Source of the DNA: an uncultured Clostridium sp.
Lineage (GTDB): Bacteria > Bacillota > Clostridia > TANB77 > CAG-508
Length of the DNA stretch: 13,242 nucleotides
NCBI GenBank assembly: GCA_900556975.1
Contig: USQZ01000045.1
Location: forward strand, 1 to 13,242
Reading direction: 5' to 3'
Shown here: positions 6,747 to 13,235 of the stretch, piece after piece
How positions within the stretch are numbered: position 1 is the stretch's first letter
How the letters are laid out: every line of letters starts with the position of its first letter
The notes under the pieces: model-generated
Databases searched by the model: none
Told to the model about the DNA's origin: nothing
What the model saw: the letters and a program-made list of their open reading frames with translations, nothing else
Translations under genes and position numbers: made by a program

Positions 6747-6771
6747 TGTTTTATTGACAGGGGAGAGTTTT

Positions 6772-8331
6772 ATGAGTGAAATAGTAATAAGAAATGTGAA
6801 ATTTGAAGATTTAAGAAGAGTTTCTGAAATAGTTGTTGAAAGTTGGAAAACAGCTTATAGAGGTATTGTAGCAGATGAATATTTGGAGAGTTTAACTGTT
6901 GATCAGAATTATCAAAAAAGATTGAATGATTATACTGATGGTGGTTTTGCTGTCGCAGAAATTAATAATGAAGTTGTTGGCTTTTGTAGATACAGATTTG
7001 AAAATGCTTGTGAAGATAAGTTCCTAGATGTTGACTGCGAATTGTGTGCTTTGTATGTAAAACCTGATTATAAAGGAAATGGTGTTGGTAAGAAAATTAT
7101 AAATTATGTGATGAATGATTTTAAAGAAAAAGGTTACAAGAAAATGATCTTATGGTGCTTTAAAGACAATTATCCAGCAAGAATGTTTTATGAAAAAATG
7201 GGTGGTATTTATGGTTCAGAAGGTACAATTACTAGAGGTGGAAAAGATTATAAAGAAGTTTGTTATACTTATGATTTGAAAAAGTTTTCTAAGGATGAAC
7301 TTGAACTAGTATTTCCAACATATGAGTACAAGGCTCAGATTGAGGAGTATGCACAGGAGTTTTATGATAATGGAGAGGAACATATACCTGGTTGTGGTGG
7401 CTTAGATAGAATTGATAGCTTTGATGAATGGTTTAAGAAGATTCAAAATGATTTATTTGAAGAAACTGCTGGTGAAGGTAGGATTCCTGCAACTTTTTAT
7501 TTAACAGTTAGAAAATCTGATAAAAGAATAGTTGGTAATTTACAGATTCGTCATTATTTGAATGAGAATTTGTTGAATTATGGTGGCCATATTGGTGATG
7601 CTATTAGACCTTCTGAAAGAAATAAAGGATATGCAACTGAGCAGATTAGACTAGCTTTGATAAAATGCAAAGAATTAGGAATTGATAATGTTTTGATGGA
7701 TTGTGATAAAGAAAATATTGGTTCTGCAAAGTCTATACAAAATAATGGGGGTGTACTTGAAAATGAAGTATATGTTGATGATGAACTTATGCAAAGATAT
7801 TGGATTAGTTTGAAAAAGAGATATGCCTTTAAACATTTAGATGGCGAAAAAGGTGTAAAGTGTAAATCAATTAATGTTAAGTCATCCGAATTTACAGGAG
7901 ATATATATTTTTATTATTTTAAAGATGTTGAGGAACGTTATGTGCTTTCTAGTGGAACTTGCATTATTGATAATGATTATAAATGGCTTGAATTTTACGA
8001 TTATAATTCTAGAATTAAATTGACAGTAATGTATAATGAGAAAAATGAGCCTATTGAGTGGTATTTTGATATTGCAAGAAGAATTGGAAACGATAATGGA
8101 ATTCCATATGAAGATGACTTGTATGTAGATGTTCTTGTAACTACAGATGGAAAAATTAAGTTACTTGATAAAGATGAATTGGATGTTGCTCATGCTAAAT
8201 TTGAGGTTAATGATAGTGATTATGAAATGGCAAAAAAAGAGGCAAGTGATTTAATGAAAAGATTAGAAAATAGAAAAGATAATTTGAAAAAATTTACGGA
8301 TAAATATTTAAAGGAGATGATGAAAAAATGA
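6772..8331 (+). CDS. Three-domain GNAT-GNAT-DUF402 fusion protein
   Basis: The 519-aa protein joins three domains. Residues 1-170 are a GNAT acetyltransferase with the acetyl-CoA loop LYVKPDYKGNGVGKK (94-108) and the helix DNYPARMFYEKMGG (132-145). Residues 178-350 are a second GNAT with AIRPSERNKGYATEQ (277-291) and CDKENIGSAKSIQNNGG (311-327). Residues about 365-495 resemble DUF402, the fold of the Streptococcus/Streptomyces nucleoside di/triphosphatases: YFDIARRIG (431-439), DDLYVDVLV (448-456) and LLDKDELDVA (464-473). A basic helical tail ends the protein. Both acetyl-CoA loops look intact. ATG 6772 is preferred over an in-frame TTG at 6733 because GGGGAG lies 7 bases ahead of it. The stop overlaps the next acetyltransferase start. 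Expression probably depends on the upstream attenuator. Substrates are unknown; antibiotic, nucleotide or tRNA-like targets are possible. Confidence 0.87.
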   Translation: MSEIVIRNVKFEDLRRVSEIVVESWKTAYRGIVADEYLESLTVDQNYQKRLNDYTDGGFAVAEINNEVVGFCRYRFENACEDKFLDVDCELCALYVKPDYKGNGVGKKIINYVMNDFKEKGYKKMILWCFKDNYPARMFYEKMGGIYGSEGTITRGGKDYKEVCYTYDLKKFSKDELELVFPTYEYKAQIEEYAQEFYDNGEEHIPGCGGLDRIDSFDEWFKKIQNDLFEETAGEGRIPATFYLTVRKSDKRIVGNLQIRHYLNENLLNYGGHIGDAIRPSERNKGYATEQIRLALIKCKELGIDNVLMDCDKENIGSAKSIQNNGGVLENEVYVDDELMQRYWISLKKRYAFKHLDGEKGVKCKSINVKSSEFTGDIYFYYFKDVEERYVLSSGTCIIDNDYKWLEFYDYNSRIKLTVMYNEKNEPIEWYFDIARRIGNDNGIPYEDDLYVDVLVTTDGKIKLLDKDELDVAHAKFEVNDSDYEMAKKEASDLMKRLENRKDNLKKFTDKYLKEMMKK

Positions 8332-8885
8332 AATATTTTAAGAAGTTGGTTGGAGATAGGATTTACTTATCACCAAGAAACGCAGAGGATGCGGAAATAT
8401 TTACGGAATGGATGAATGATTTTGAAACTACTGATTATATTGGCAGAAGCGCTGGAGTAGTAACATTAGAAGGTGAGAAAAAATATTTGGAGAATAGCAA
8501 CAATGAAACTTCTTTTTTTATAGTGACTTTGGAAGATGATAAATTGATTGGAACAGTGTCTTTGGAAAAAGTTAACCATATAAATAGATGTGCAACGCTT
8601 GGTATTTTTATTGGTGACAAAGATTATAGAAATAATGGATATGGAACTGAGGCGATTAGACTTATTTTAGAGTTTGGATTTAAATATTTAAATTTAAAAA
8701 ATATAAAACTTGATTTATTGGAATTTAATGAGAGAGCTTTAAAATGCTACAAGAAATGTGGTTTTAAAGAATATGGACGTAGAAGAAAATGCAGATTTAT
8801 TGATGGTATGTATTATGATGCTATTGAGATGGATATACTTGATGAGGAGTTTACAGGTGATTTTATAAGAAATAAAAATATATAA
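8328..8885 (+). CDS. GNAT acetyltransferase, RimJ/RimL type
   Basis: This 185-aa protein is a single GNAT domain of the RimJ/RimL-like class, of normal length. The N-terminus (VGDRIYLSPRNAEDAEIFTEWMND, residues 8-31) is the typical first strand and helix. The acetyl-CoA loop is DKDYRNNGYGTEAI (97-110), followed by LLEFNERALKCYKKCGF (130-146). It would transfer acetyl groups from acetyl-CoA to an amine, either a protein N-terminus or a small molecule such as an aminoglycoside or amino acid; the sequence does not decide. The start codon overlaps the preceding stop (ATGA) with AAGGAG 11 bases upstream inside the previous gene, so translation is coupled. It therefore shares the attenuated transcript, which delivers three acetyltransferase domains together. 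A terminator follows 6 bases after its stop. Confidence 0.9.
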   Translation: MKYFKKLVGDRIYLSPRNAEDAEIFTEWMNDFETTDYIGRSAGVVTLEGEKKYLENSNNETSFFIVTLEDDKLIGTVSLEKVNHINRCATLGIFIGDKDYRNNGYGTEAIRLILEFGFKYLNLKNIKLDLLEFNERALKCYKKCGFKEYGRRRKCRFIDGMYYDAIEMDILDEEFTGDFIRNKNI

Positions 8886-8891
8886 AATAAG

Positions 8892-8944
8892 GAACAGAAA
8901 TTTTGAAAACGTTATATATGGTGTTTAAGATTTCTGTTCTTTTT
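8892..8944 (+). terminator. Terminator of the acetyltransferase operon
   Basis: GAACAGAAAT (8892-8901) pairs perfectly with ATTTCTGTTC (8930-8939) and is followed by TTTTT (8940-8944). The 28-base interior can fold further (AAAC with GTTT). It ends the acetyltransferase transcript. Confidence 0.82.
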
Positions 8945-9134
8945 CATATAATAAGAATATTCTCAGGATTTTCTATTATATAAAATAACAATACACAGAA
9001 ATTTGCTTTGTAAAAGTTGCTCATGAACAATGACGTAAATCTAAAAATGTTATAATAAGTGAATAAACTATAAATAGTCTGCTTTTGTTATTTCGAATAA
9101 ATTGTATGCAAATAAAAAAGTATATTGTCGAATA

Positions 9135-9163
9135 TTGACTCTTTTTAATTATAATATTATAAT
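9135..9163 (+). promoter_or_regulatory. Promoter of the NAGPA-domain gene
   Basis: TTGACT (9135-9140), 17 bases and a perfect TATAAT (9158-9163) form a near-consensus promoter. The start near 9170 gives a leader of about 113 nt that begins at a palindrome. Confidence 0.8.
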
Positions 9164-9172
9164 CGAAAGGGT

Positions 9173-9195
9173 TAAATATTTTTGAAAAATATTTA
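9173..9195. repeat. Perfect palindrome at the transcription start
   Basis: TAAATATTTTT (9173-9183) and AAAAATATTTA (9185-9195) are exact inverted arms around one G. The position, just after the predicted start of the NAGPA-gene promoter, suits an operator; in RNA only a loop-strained A-U hairpin would form. It is pure A/T except for the centre, so chance is a real alternative. Confidence 0.4.
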
Positions 9196-9242
9196 TTGTT
9201 AAATACGAAATATTTATATATTTTAATATATGAGAAAGGAAT

Positions 9243-9270
9243 TAATCAATTAATAGGATATGATTGATTA
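9243..9270 (+). other. Hairpin between ribosome site and start of the NAGPA-domain gene
   Basis: TAATCAAT (9243-9250) and ATTGATTA (9263-9270) are perfect 8-base arms with a 12-base loop that contains AGGATATG. The only good Shine-Dalgarno match nearby, AAAGGA (9235-9240), is 42 bases from ATG 9283 in linear sequence but about 14 if the hairpin folds. Confidence 0.4.
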
Positions 9271-9282
9271 TACAAGAAAATT

Positions 9283-10413
9283 ATGAAGAAAGATACAAAA
9301 GCAAAATCAGTTAGAAAAGAAAAGAAGAAGTCAAAGAGGAAAATTATAAAAGAATTGTTAATTGCATTTGCAATTTTACTTGTACTTGGAATTGTTTCAG
9401 GATTATTTTTACTATATGGTCCATGGAGTGGATTTAGAGATTGGCTTATTACAACAGCTATGTCTTCTATGAGACATCAGTATTTGGCTACATGGTTTTA
9501 TGATGATAAAACTATTCAAGAATGTTTAGACAAAAACAAGGTAGTTGAGGTTAATGGGGAAACAGATGAAAATGCTGTTGAAATTGTTAATTATGAAGAA
9601 AAAGAGACAATTACGTATGCTAATGAATATGAACGTCAGATATTAGAAAAAGATGAAAAAAATAATGATTATAAGATTATAAAAATAGATGGTGGTAAAG
9701 AATATAGTGGATATATGGCTGTTATATATGATCCATCTAGAATAGAAGTTGCAACTTCTGCAAATATTGGAAAGAGTGGTCAGTATTTGACTGATATTTC
9801 TAAGAAAAATAATGCTTTAGTTGCAATAAATGGTGGTGGCTTTGCAGATGAAAATTTTCAAGGAAATGGATCTACACCATTGGGAATTACAATGAGCAAA
9901 GGAAAAGGAATAAGTGCTTCTAACAGTACATATGGAATCATAGGATTTAATAGAGAAAATAAATTAATATTGGGAAAATATACATTAAATCAAGCAAAAT
10001 CAAAAGGAATTAGAGATTGTGTTTCTTTTAGCCCAACATTAATACTTAATGGAGAAAAATCAAAAATATATGGAAATGGCGGTTGGGGCAAAGCTCCGAG
10101 AACAGCTATTGGTCAAAGAGCTGATGGAATTGTTTTATTTTTAGTTCTTGACGGAAATAGAGCTTTAGGTAAAGGTGCTACTATTAAGGATTTAATTGAA
10201 ATTTTTGAGAGATATGGCGCTGTTAATGCTTCAAACTTAGATGGCGGAACATCTACATCAATGACGGTTAAGAATAAAACTGTAAATAATCCTACAACAT
10301 TATCTGGAAATAATGGAACTAGACCTATACCATCAGCATTTATTTTAAAAGCTGATGATTCAGATGATGGTGATTATAGTGCAGTAAAAGGTAAAGTTGA
10401 GGGAAAAAATTAG
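9283..10413 (+). CDS. Membrane-anchored NAGPA-domain phosphodiester glycosidase family protein
   Basis: The 376-aa protein begins with a very basic cytoplasmic tail (1-20), then one membrane anchor (about 21-45), so the bulk lies outside the cell. A linker with GPWSGFRDWLITTAMSSM (46-63) leads into the NAGPA (phosphodiester glycosidase) domain, about 130-356. Its conserved blocks are visible: VAINGGGFAD (180-189), SFSPTLILNGE (248-258), PRTAIGQRADG (272-282), the catalytic-type NLDGGTSTSM (318-327), and the closing RPIPSAFIL (347-355). The human relative uncovers mannose-6-phosphate; bacterial members are thought to act on phosphodiester-linked sugars in cell-surface polymers, and the true substrate here is unknown. 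The acidic tail after 356 is non-conserved. The start is the only one giving the basic tail plus anchor, but it lacks a close ribosome site. It stands alone between its own promoter and terminator. Confidence 0.87.
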   Translation: MKKDTKAKSVRKEKKKSKRKIIKELLIAFAILLVLGIVSGLFLLYGPWSGFRDWLITTAMSSMRHQYLATWFYDDKTIQECLDKNKVVEVNGETDENAVEIVNYEEKETITYANEYERQILEKDEKNNDYKIIKIDGGKEYSGYMAVIYDPSRIEVATSANIGKSGQYLTDISKKNNALVAINGGGFADENFQGNGSTPLGITMSKGKGISASNSTYGIIGFNRENKLILGKYTLNQAKSKGIRDCVSFSPTLILNGEKSKIYGNGGWGKAPRTAIGQRADGIVLFLVLDGNRALGKGATIKDLIEIFERYGAVNASNLDGGTSTSMTVKNKTVNNPTTLSGNNGTRPIPSAFILKADDSDDGDYSAVKGKVEGKN

Positions 10414-10430
10414 TTGGTTAATTATATTGT

Positions 10431-10463
10431 AAAAAGTGCATTGGTTGTCAATGCACTTTTTTT
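10431..10463 (+). terminator. Terminator of the NAGPA-domain gene
   Basis: AAAAAGTGCATTG (10431-10443) pairs with CAATGCACTTTTT (10449-10461) across a 5-base loop, with seven T in a row (10457-10463). A textbook intrinsic terminator; its A run could also serve antisense transcripts. Confidence 0.9.
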
Positions 10464-10490
10464 GACTAATTTACATAATTATGATATACT
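10462..10490 (+). promoter_or_regulatory. Promoter of the TPM-LemA operon
   Basis: TTGACT (10462-10467), 17 bases and TATACT (10485-10490) with TG one base upstream form a strong extended promoter. Its -35 begins in the T tract of the preceding terminator, so the two elements are packed end to end. The start is expected near 10497. Confidence 0.82.
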
Positions 10491-10533
10491 CAAAAAGCAT
10501 GTTTTTATTGTAAAAATGTCTCGAATTCTATTT

Positions 10534-10562
10534 AGAAAGGAGATGATCCATTATTGTAATGG
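10534..10562 (+). promoter_or_regulatory. Extended 16S-complementary sequence plus hairpin in the leader
   Basis: AGAAAGGAGATGATCC (10534-10549) matches the complement of the usual Firmicutes 16S rRNA 3' end (AGAAAGGAGGTGATCC) at 15 of 16 bases. It overlaps a hairpin, CCATTA-ttg-TAATGG (10548-10562). No real gene starts here: the only downstream frame is ATG-GCA-TGT-AAC-TAG at 10559. The operon gene has its own GGAGGT (10597-10602), so this may be a ribosome standby or binding site, or the relic of a lost small gene. Confidence 0.5.
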
Positions 10563-10608
10563 CATGTAACTAGTAAACTTTAAGATTATACAAAATGGAG
10601 GTAGAAAT

Positions 10609-12444
10609 ATGAAACATTCAACTAAAAGACGGTGCACTTTTTTTCTAGTTTTAATGATGCTGCTTTTTAGCATTATTACAGTACTTACGGGATGCGCAGA
10701 AGAAGATTCTACTAAAGCTGTGTATCAGTCTAACATAGAAGTTAAGGATCAAACGCCTGAGTTTTATGTAAATGATTATGGAAATATTTTTTCTAATAAT
10801 CAAAAGGCTGAGATACAAAAGCGAGCAGTTGCTCTTAATGAAGATTACAATGGCATACAGTTAGTTCTTACCACTTTAGAGTCATTAGAGGGTAATTCTG
10901 TAGAGAAGTATGCAACTGCCATGTACAATAAGTTCGGAATCGGAAAAAAGGACATGGGAGTATTGATATTGTTTTCTTCAGGAGACCGGAAAGTTCGTAT
11001 AGAAGTTGGACGAGGTATGGAAGCATACATGACTGATGCGGATGCTGGTTCACTTTTAGATGATTATGCAATTGATTACTTTAAAAAGGATCAATTTGCT
11101 GAAGGTCTGATTAACTTACAAAAGGCAGTTATTACTTTTATTGAGGATAAAGTGCCGATTGATTGGAATTCAGATTCTGAGGCTGTACAATCTTCTGAAA
11201 ATGATTCTAAGGATGCACAGGTAGCAGAGGAAAGTGCCAATGTAGTGCAAACAACAGACAATACCAATGTGAAAGATAGTGAAACTGCATCTGAGAAGAA
11301 ATCAGATTCTGGTATTCCGTTTATTTTCTGGATGATTGTGATTGTTGTGGCGTATAGTATTCCTATAGGTTACCTTTGCTCTTTGGTAGAAAAAAATCGC
11401 AAGTTGAAGAAAGCTAATGAAGACATTGCGACTGAAAATTCTTTACGAGTAGATCAATATGAGCGCTCTATCCAAGGACTTGAGCGAGAAGCATGGGATA
11501 AGAAAGCTGAGTATCAAAAACGATGTGAAGGATATGAAAGAGAACTGAAAGCATCGGCACATCAAATTAAAGAGCTTCAAAGAATAATAGCAATAATGCA
11601 GGAAACTCATGCTCGAGCTATTGCACTTCATCCTCAACTTGAAGATGAAATCATTGAAATGGTTGAAAACGAGTTTAAGGATGAAGCTAAGGCAGTTGAT
11701 GATGTTATTCAAAAGGCTTTAACTAAGAGCACTGATAAAGACAATGTTGAGTTATTTGGTAAAGCAATTGAAAAATACAATTTGACAAGTCTTGAAGCTA
11801 GAAAGTATGTTAAGGGTGATGTGGAAGCACTTAAAAGACGGTATGAACAGTCATGCGAACTTCGAAGAGAATTCCAAAGAGTACAGAAAGAGAAAGCTGA
11901 TAAAAAAGCTGCAAAAGAGGCATATGATGAAATGAAAAGAATTGCAACTGGTATAAAAGGTAATAATTCTAATTATAAAACATTAGTAAAAGCTAATAAT
12001 TTATATTTGGGATTATCCAAAGAACAGCAAAGATTTTTCCCAGATGATAATTGGCTGCGTGAATTTTATAGAGAATTTGGTGTAGCTGAGAGAGATCATA
12101 GTGATTATGAAAAAGCTAAAAAGACAGAAAAGACGATTAAAGAAATTGTTGATTCTGTTGGAACACCTGATGAACACGATATTGATAAGCTTAAGCGAGC
12201 TATTAGAATGTATAATTCATTAAGTTCTTCTGAACGTAAATATTTTGATAAAGGCGTTTATGAAAGTGCTAGACGTAAATTATCAAAGGCAGAAGAAGAT
12301 CATGATGAACGTGAGAGAAGAAGGAGAAGAGATGACGATGATTACTTTGGCGGTGGATTTTATGGCGGAAGTGGATCATTCGGTGGTTCTATAAGTGGTA
12401 GTGGCGGCATATCAAATGGTGGTGGAGCAAGCAGAGGTTTTTAA
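10609..12444 (+). CDS. TPM-domain lipoprotein with long cytoplasmic coiled-coil region (YgcG-like)
   Basis: The 611-aa protein starts with a lipoprotein signal (basic tail, hydrophobic core, lipobox LTGC with C29). An extracellular TPM domain follows (about 50-183), beginning FYVNDYGNIFSNNQK and holding KDMGVLILFSSGDRKVRIEVGRGMEAYMTD (114-143). A Ser/Asn-rich linker leads to a membrane helix (236-258). Inside the cell are a coiled coil (260-335), then a helical region with three loose repeats of type 'A..Y..LS..ER.Y' (about 385-415, 458-490 and 527-562), an Arg/Asp cluster (567-578) and a Gly/Ser tail ending GASRGF, the classic end of YgcG-like TPM proteins. Usual family members are about 250-300 residues, so the cytoplasmic insert is large. 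TPM proteins act in envelope or photosystem repair with unclear chemistry. GGAGGT is 6 bases before the ATG. LemA follows 20 bases later. Confidence 0.87.
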   Translation: MKHSTKRRCTFFLVLMMLLFSIITVLTGCAEEDSTKAVYQSNIEVKDQTPEFYVNDYGNIFSNNQKAEIQKRAVALNEDYNGIQLVLTTLESLEGNSVEKYATAMYNKFGIGKKDMGVLILFSSGDRKVRIEVGRGMEAYMTDADAGSLLDDYAIDYFKKDQFAEGLINLQKAVITFIEDKVPIDWNSDSEAVQSSENDSKDAQVAEESANVVQTTDNTNVKDSETASEKKSDSGIPFIFWMIVIVVAYSIPIGYLCSLVEKNRKLKKANEDIATENSLRVDQYERSIQGLEREAWDKKAEYQKRCEGYERELKASAHQIKELQRIIAIMQETHARAIALHPQLEDEIIEMVENEFKDEAKAVDDVIQKALTKSTDKDNVELFGKAIEKYNLTSLEARKYVKGDVEALKRRYEQSCELRREFQRVQKEKADKKAAKEAYDEMKRIATGIKGNNSNYKTLVKANNLYLGLSKEQQRFFPDDNWLREFYREFGVAERDHSDYEKAKKTEKTIKEIVDSVGTPDEHDIDKLKRAIRMYNSLSSSERKYFDKGVYESARRKLSKAEEDHDERERRRRRDDDDYFGGGFYGGSGSFGGSISGSGGISNGGGASRGF

Positions 12445-12464
12445 GTAGAAAGGAAAATCGGACT

Positions 12465-13079
12465 ATGGGAGATAATATTGAAAGAGATTCACGGGTATCT
12501 ATAGTTAAGGTAGTATGCATATGTGTAGTATTAGCATGGTTACTTGGCATTTTGATTTTTGCTGGTAAATGTGCTGCAACATACAACAACCTGATTGATG
12601 CAAAGGAAAATGTTAAATTGGCTAAATCTAACGTTGAGACTATGATGCAGAGAAGACTTGAACTTATACCTGACTTAGTAGAGACGGTTAAAATGTATAC
12701 CGAGCATGAAGAGAAAATTTTTGATGACATTGCTCAGGCTAGTTTAGTACTTTCTAATAGCTGGATAAATGGTGACCCTAAAGAGATAAGTGAAGCTGAT
12801 AAGAAAGTGAGTTCAGAAATAAATGGTATTATTTCAGTTGCTAAGAACTATCCTGAATTGACAAGTAGTGAACATTATACTGCTTTGATGGATGAGTTAG
12901 CTGGATCTGTAAATAGAATTGCAACGGCTAGAGATAGATATAATCAGCAGGTTGCAATTTACAACAAGAAGGTTAACAAGTTTCCTGGCAATATAATGGC
13001 AGGAATATTTGGATTTGAAGAAATGGATGAATTTGAGGCTGATAAAGAGGCTGAGAGGACGAATATGCTTGTTGATTGA
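12465..13079 (+). CDS. lemA: LemA family membrane protein
   Basis: This 204-aa protein shows the LemA layout: a short tail, one membrane helix (11-33), then a helical domain of normal length. Recognisable blocks are YNNLIDAKENVKLAKSNVE (40-58), RRLELIPDLVETVK (63-76), YPELTSSEHY (129-138), and the helix LAGSVNRIATARDRYNQ (145-161) with YNKKVNKFPGNIMAGIFGFEE (166-186). LemA proteins are extracytoplasmic helical-bundle proteins of unsettled role, commonly encoded beside TPM-domain proteins, as here. The 20-base gap and the AGAAAGGA site (12447-12454) place it in one operon with the TPM gene. The tail (acidic, ending AERTNMLVD) is unremarkable. No defect is visible. The family assignment is secure; its partnership with the TPM protein is inferred from adjacency. 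Confidence 0.92.
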   Translation: MGDNIERDSRVSIVKVVCICVVLAWLLGILIFAGKCAATYNNLIDAKENVKLAKSNVETMMQRRLELIPDLVETVKMYTEHEEKIFDDIAQASLVLSNSWINGDPKEISEADKKVSSEINGIISVAKNYPELTSSEHYTALMDELAGSVNRIATARDRYNQQVAIYNKKVNKFPGNIMAGIFGFEEMDEFEADKEAERTNMLVD

Positions 13080-13089
13080 ATGTTTTATG

Positions 13090-13123
13090 AAAGACCGAGA
13101 TGGCGATTGCTGTCTCGGTCTTT
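13090..13123 (+). terminator. Terminator of the TPM-LemA operon
   Basis: AAAGACCGAGA (13090-13100) pairs perfectly with TCTCGGTCTTT (13113-13123), and the interior can add GGC/GCT pairs around GATT. The stem is the most GC-rich hairpin here, but only three T precede an A, so it relies on stem strength. Confidence 0.78.
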
Positions 13124-13174
13124 ACTTATAATATAAAGAAAAATACATATAAAATTTTCTCATACCTTGCTGGC

Positions 13175-13235
13175 GCATTCCTCGGAATTTGAAAATAAAA
13201 ATTTGACAATTTTATTTTCAAATCGGGTAGAATGC
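13175..13235. repeat. Two-tier imperfect palindrome at the window edge
   Basis: ATTTGAAAATAAAA (13187-13200) and TTTTATTTTCAAAT (13210-13223) are perfect 14-base arms around the 9-base loop ATTTGACAA. In the same register, GCATTC (13175-13180) pairs with GAATGC (13230-13235) outside a 6-by-6 mismatched bulge. No T tract follows, so it is not an ordinary terminator. It could be a small palindromic repeat, an element end, or an operator: TTGACA (13203-13208) in the loop has TAGAAT 19 bases on. The window stops 7 bases later. Confidence 0.6.

Larger units (their letters stand above)
6581..6771 (+). promoter_or_regulatory. Leader with transcription attenuator upstream of GNAT operon
   Basis: The leader holds three pairings that exclude one another. 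AAAGT (6644-6648) can pair with ACTTT (6656-6660). CTTTGAGA (6657-6664) can pair with the UCU/CAAAG segments at 6674-6683 around a 2-base bulge, forming an antiterminator. CTTGCAAA (6675-6682) pairs with TTTGCAAG (6702-6709) to make the terminator. Tiny ORFs are interspersed: ATG CTT TGA at 6610-6618 behind AGGGG, a 31-codon frame at 6641-6736, and a 17-codon frame at 6693-6746. This layout is that of leaders where a slowed ribosome or bound ligand decides read-through, known for tet(M)-, erm- and ABC-F-type resistance genes. I find no T-box, SAM, lysine or purine riboswitch signature. Confidence 0.6.
8886..9282. other. 397-base intergenic region before the NAGPA-domain gene
   Basis: The region begins with the operon terminator (8892-8944). 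Positions 8945-9040 show no gene or clear signal on either strand. An extended -10 (TGT TATAAT, TATAAT at 9051-9056) has no good -35. A consensus promoter follows at 9135-9163, then a perfect palindrome at 9173-9195 and a small hairpin at 9243-9270 close to the gene start. No frame longer than about 10 codons with a ribosome site was found. Confidence 0.7.

Noticed and set aside
6733..6771. Upstream TTG start for the GNAT-GNAT-DUF402 gene
   Set aside because: The extra 13 residues do not belong to the GNAT fold, and ATG 6772 has GGGGAG at the right spacing.
6581..6771. T-box or known metabolite riboswitch in the acetyltransferase leader
   Set aside because: No T-box core (TGG acceptor region with the conserved bulge) and no SAM, lysine, purine, fluoride or guanidine motif could be found; a plain attenuator fits better.
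11443..11712. Minus-strand frames within the TPM gene
   Set aside because: No family resemblance; the plus-strand frame holds clear TPM and coiled-coil features throughout.
12389..12730. 113-aa minus-strand frame across the TPM-LemA junction
   Set aside because: Covers the ribosome site and membrane helix of LemA and shows no coherent protein features.
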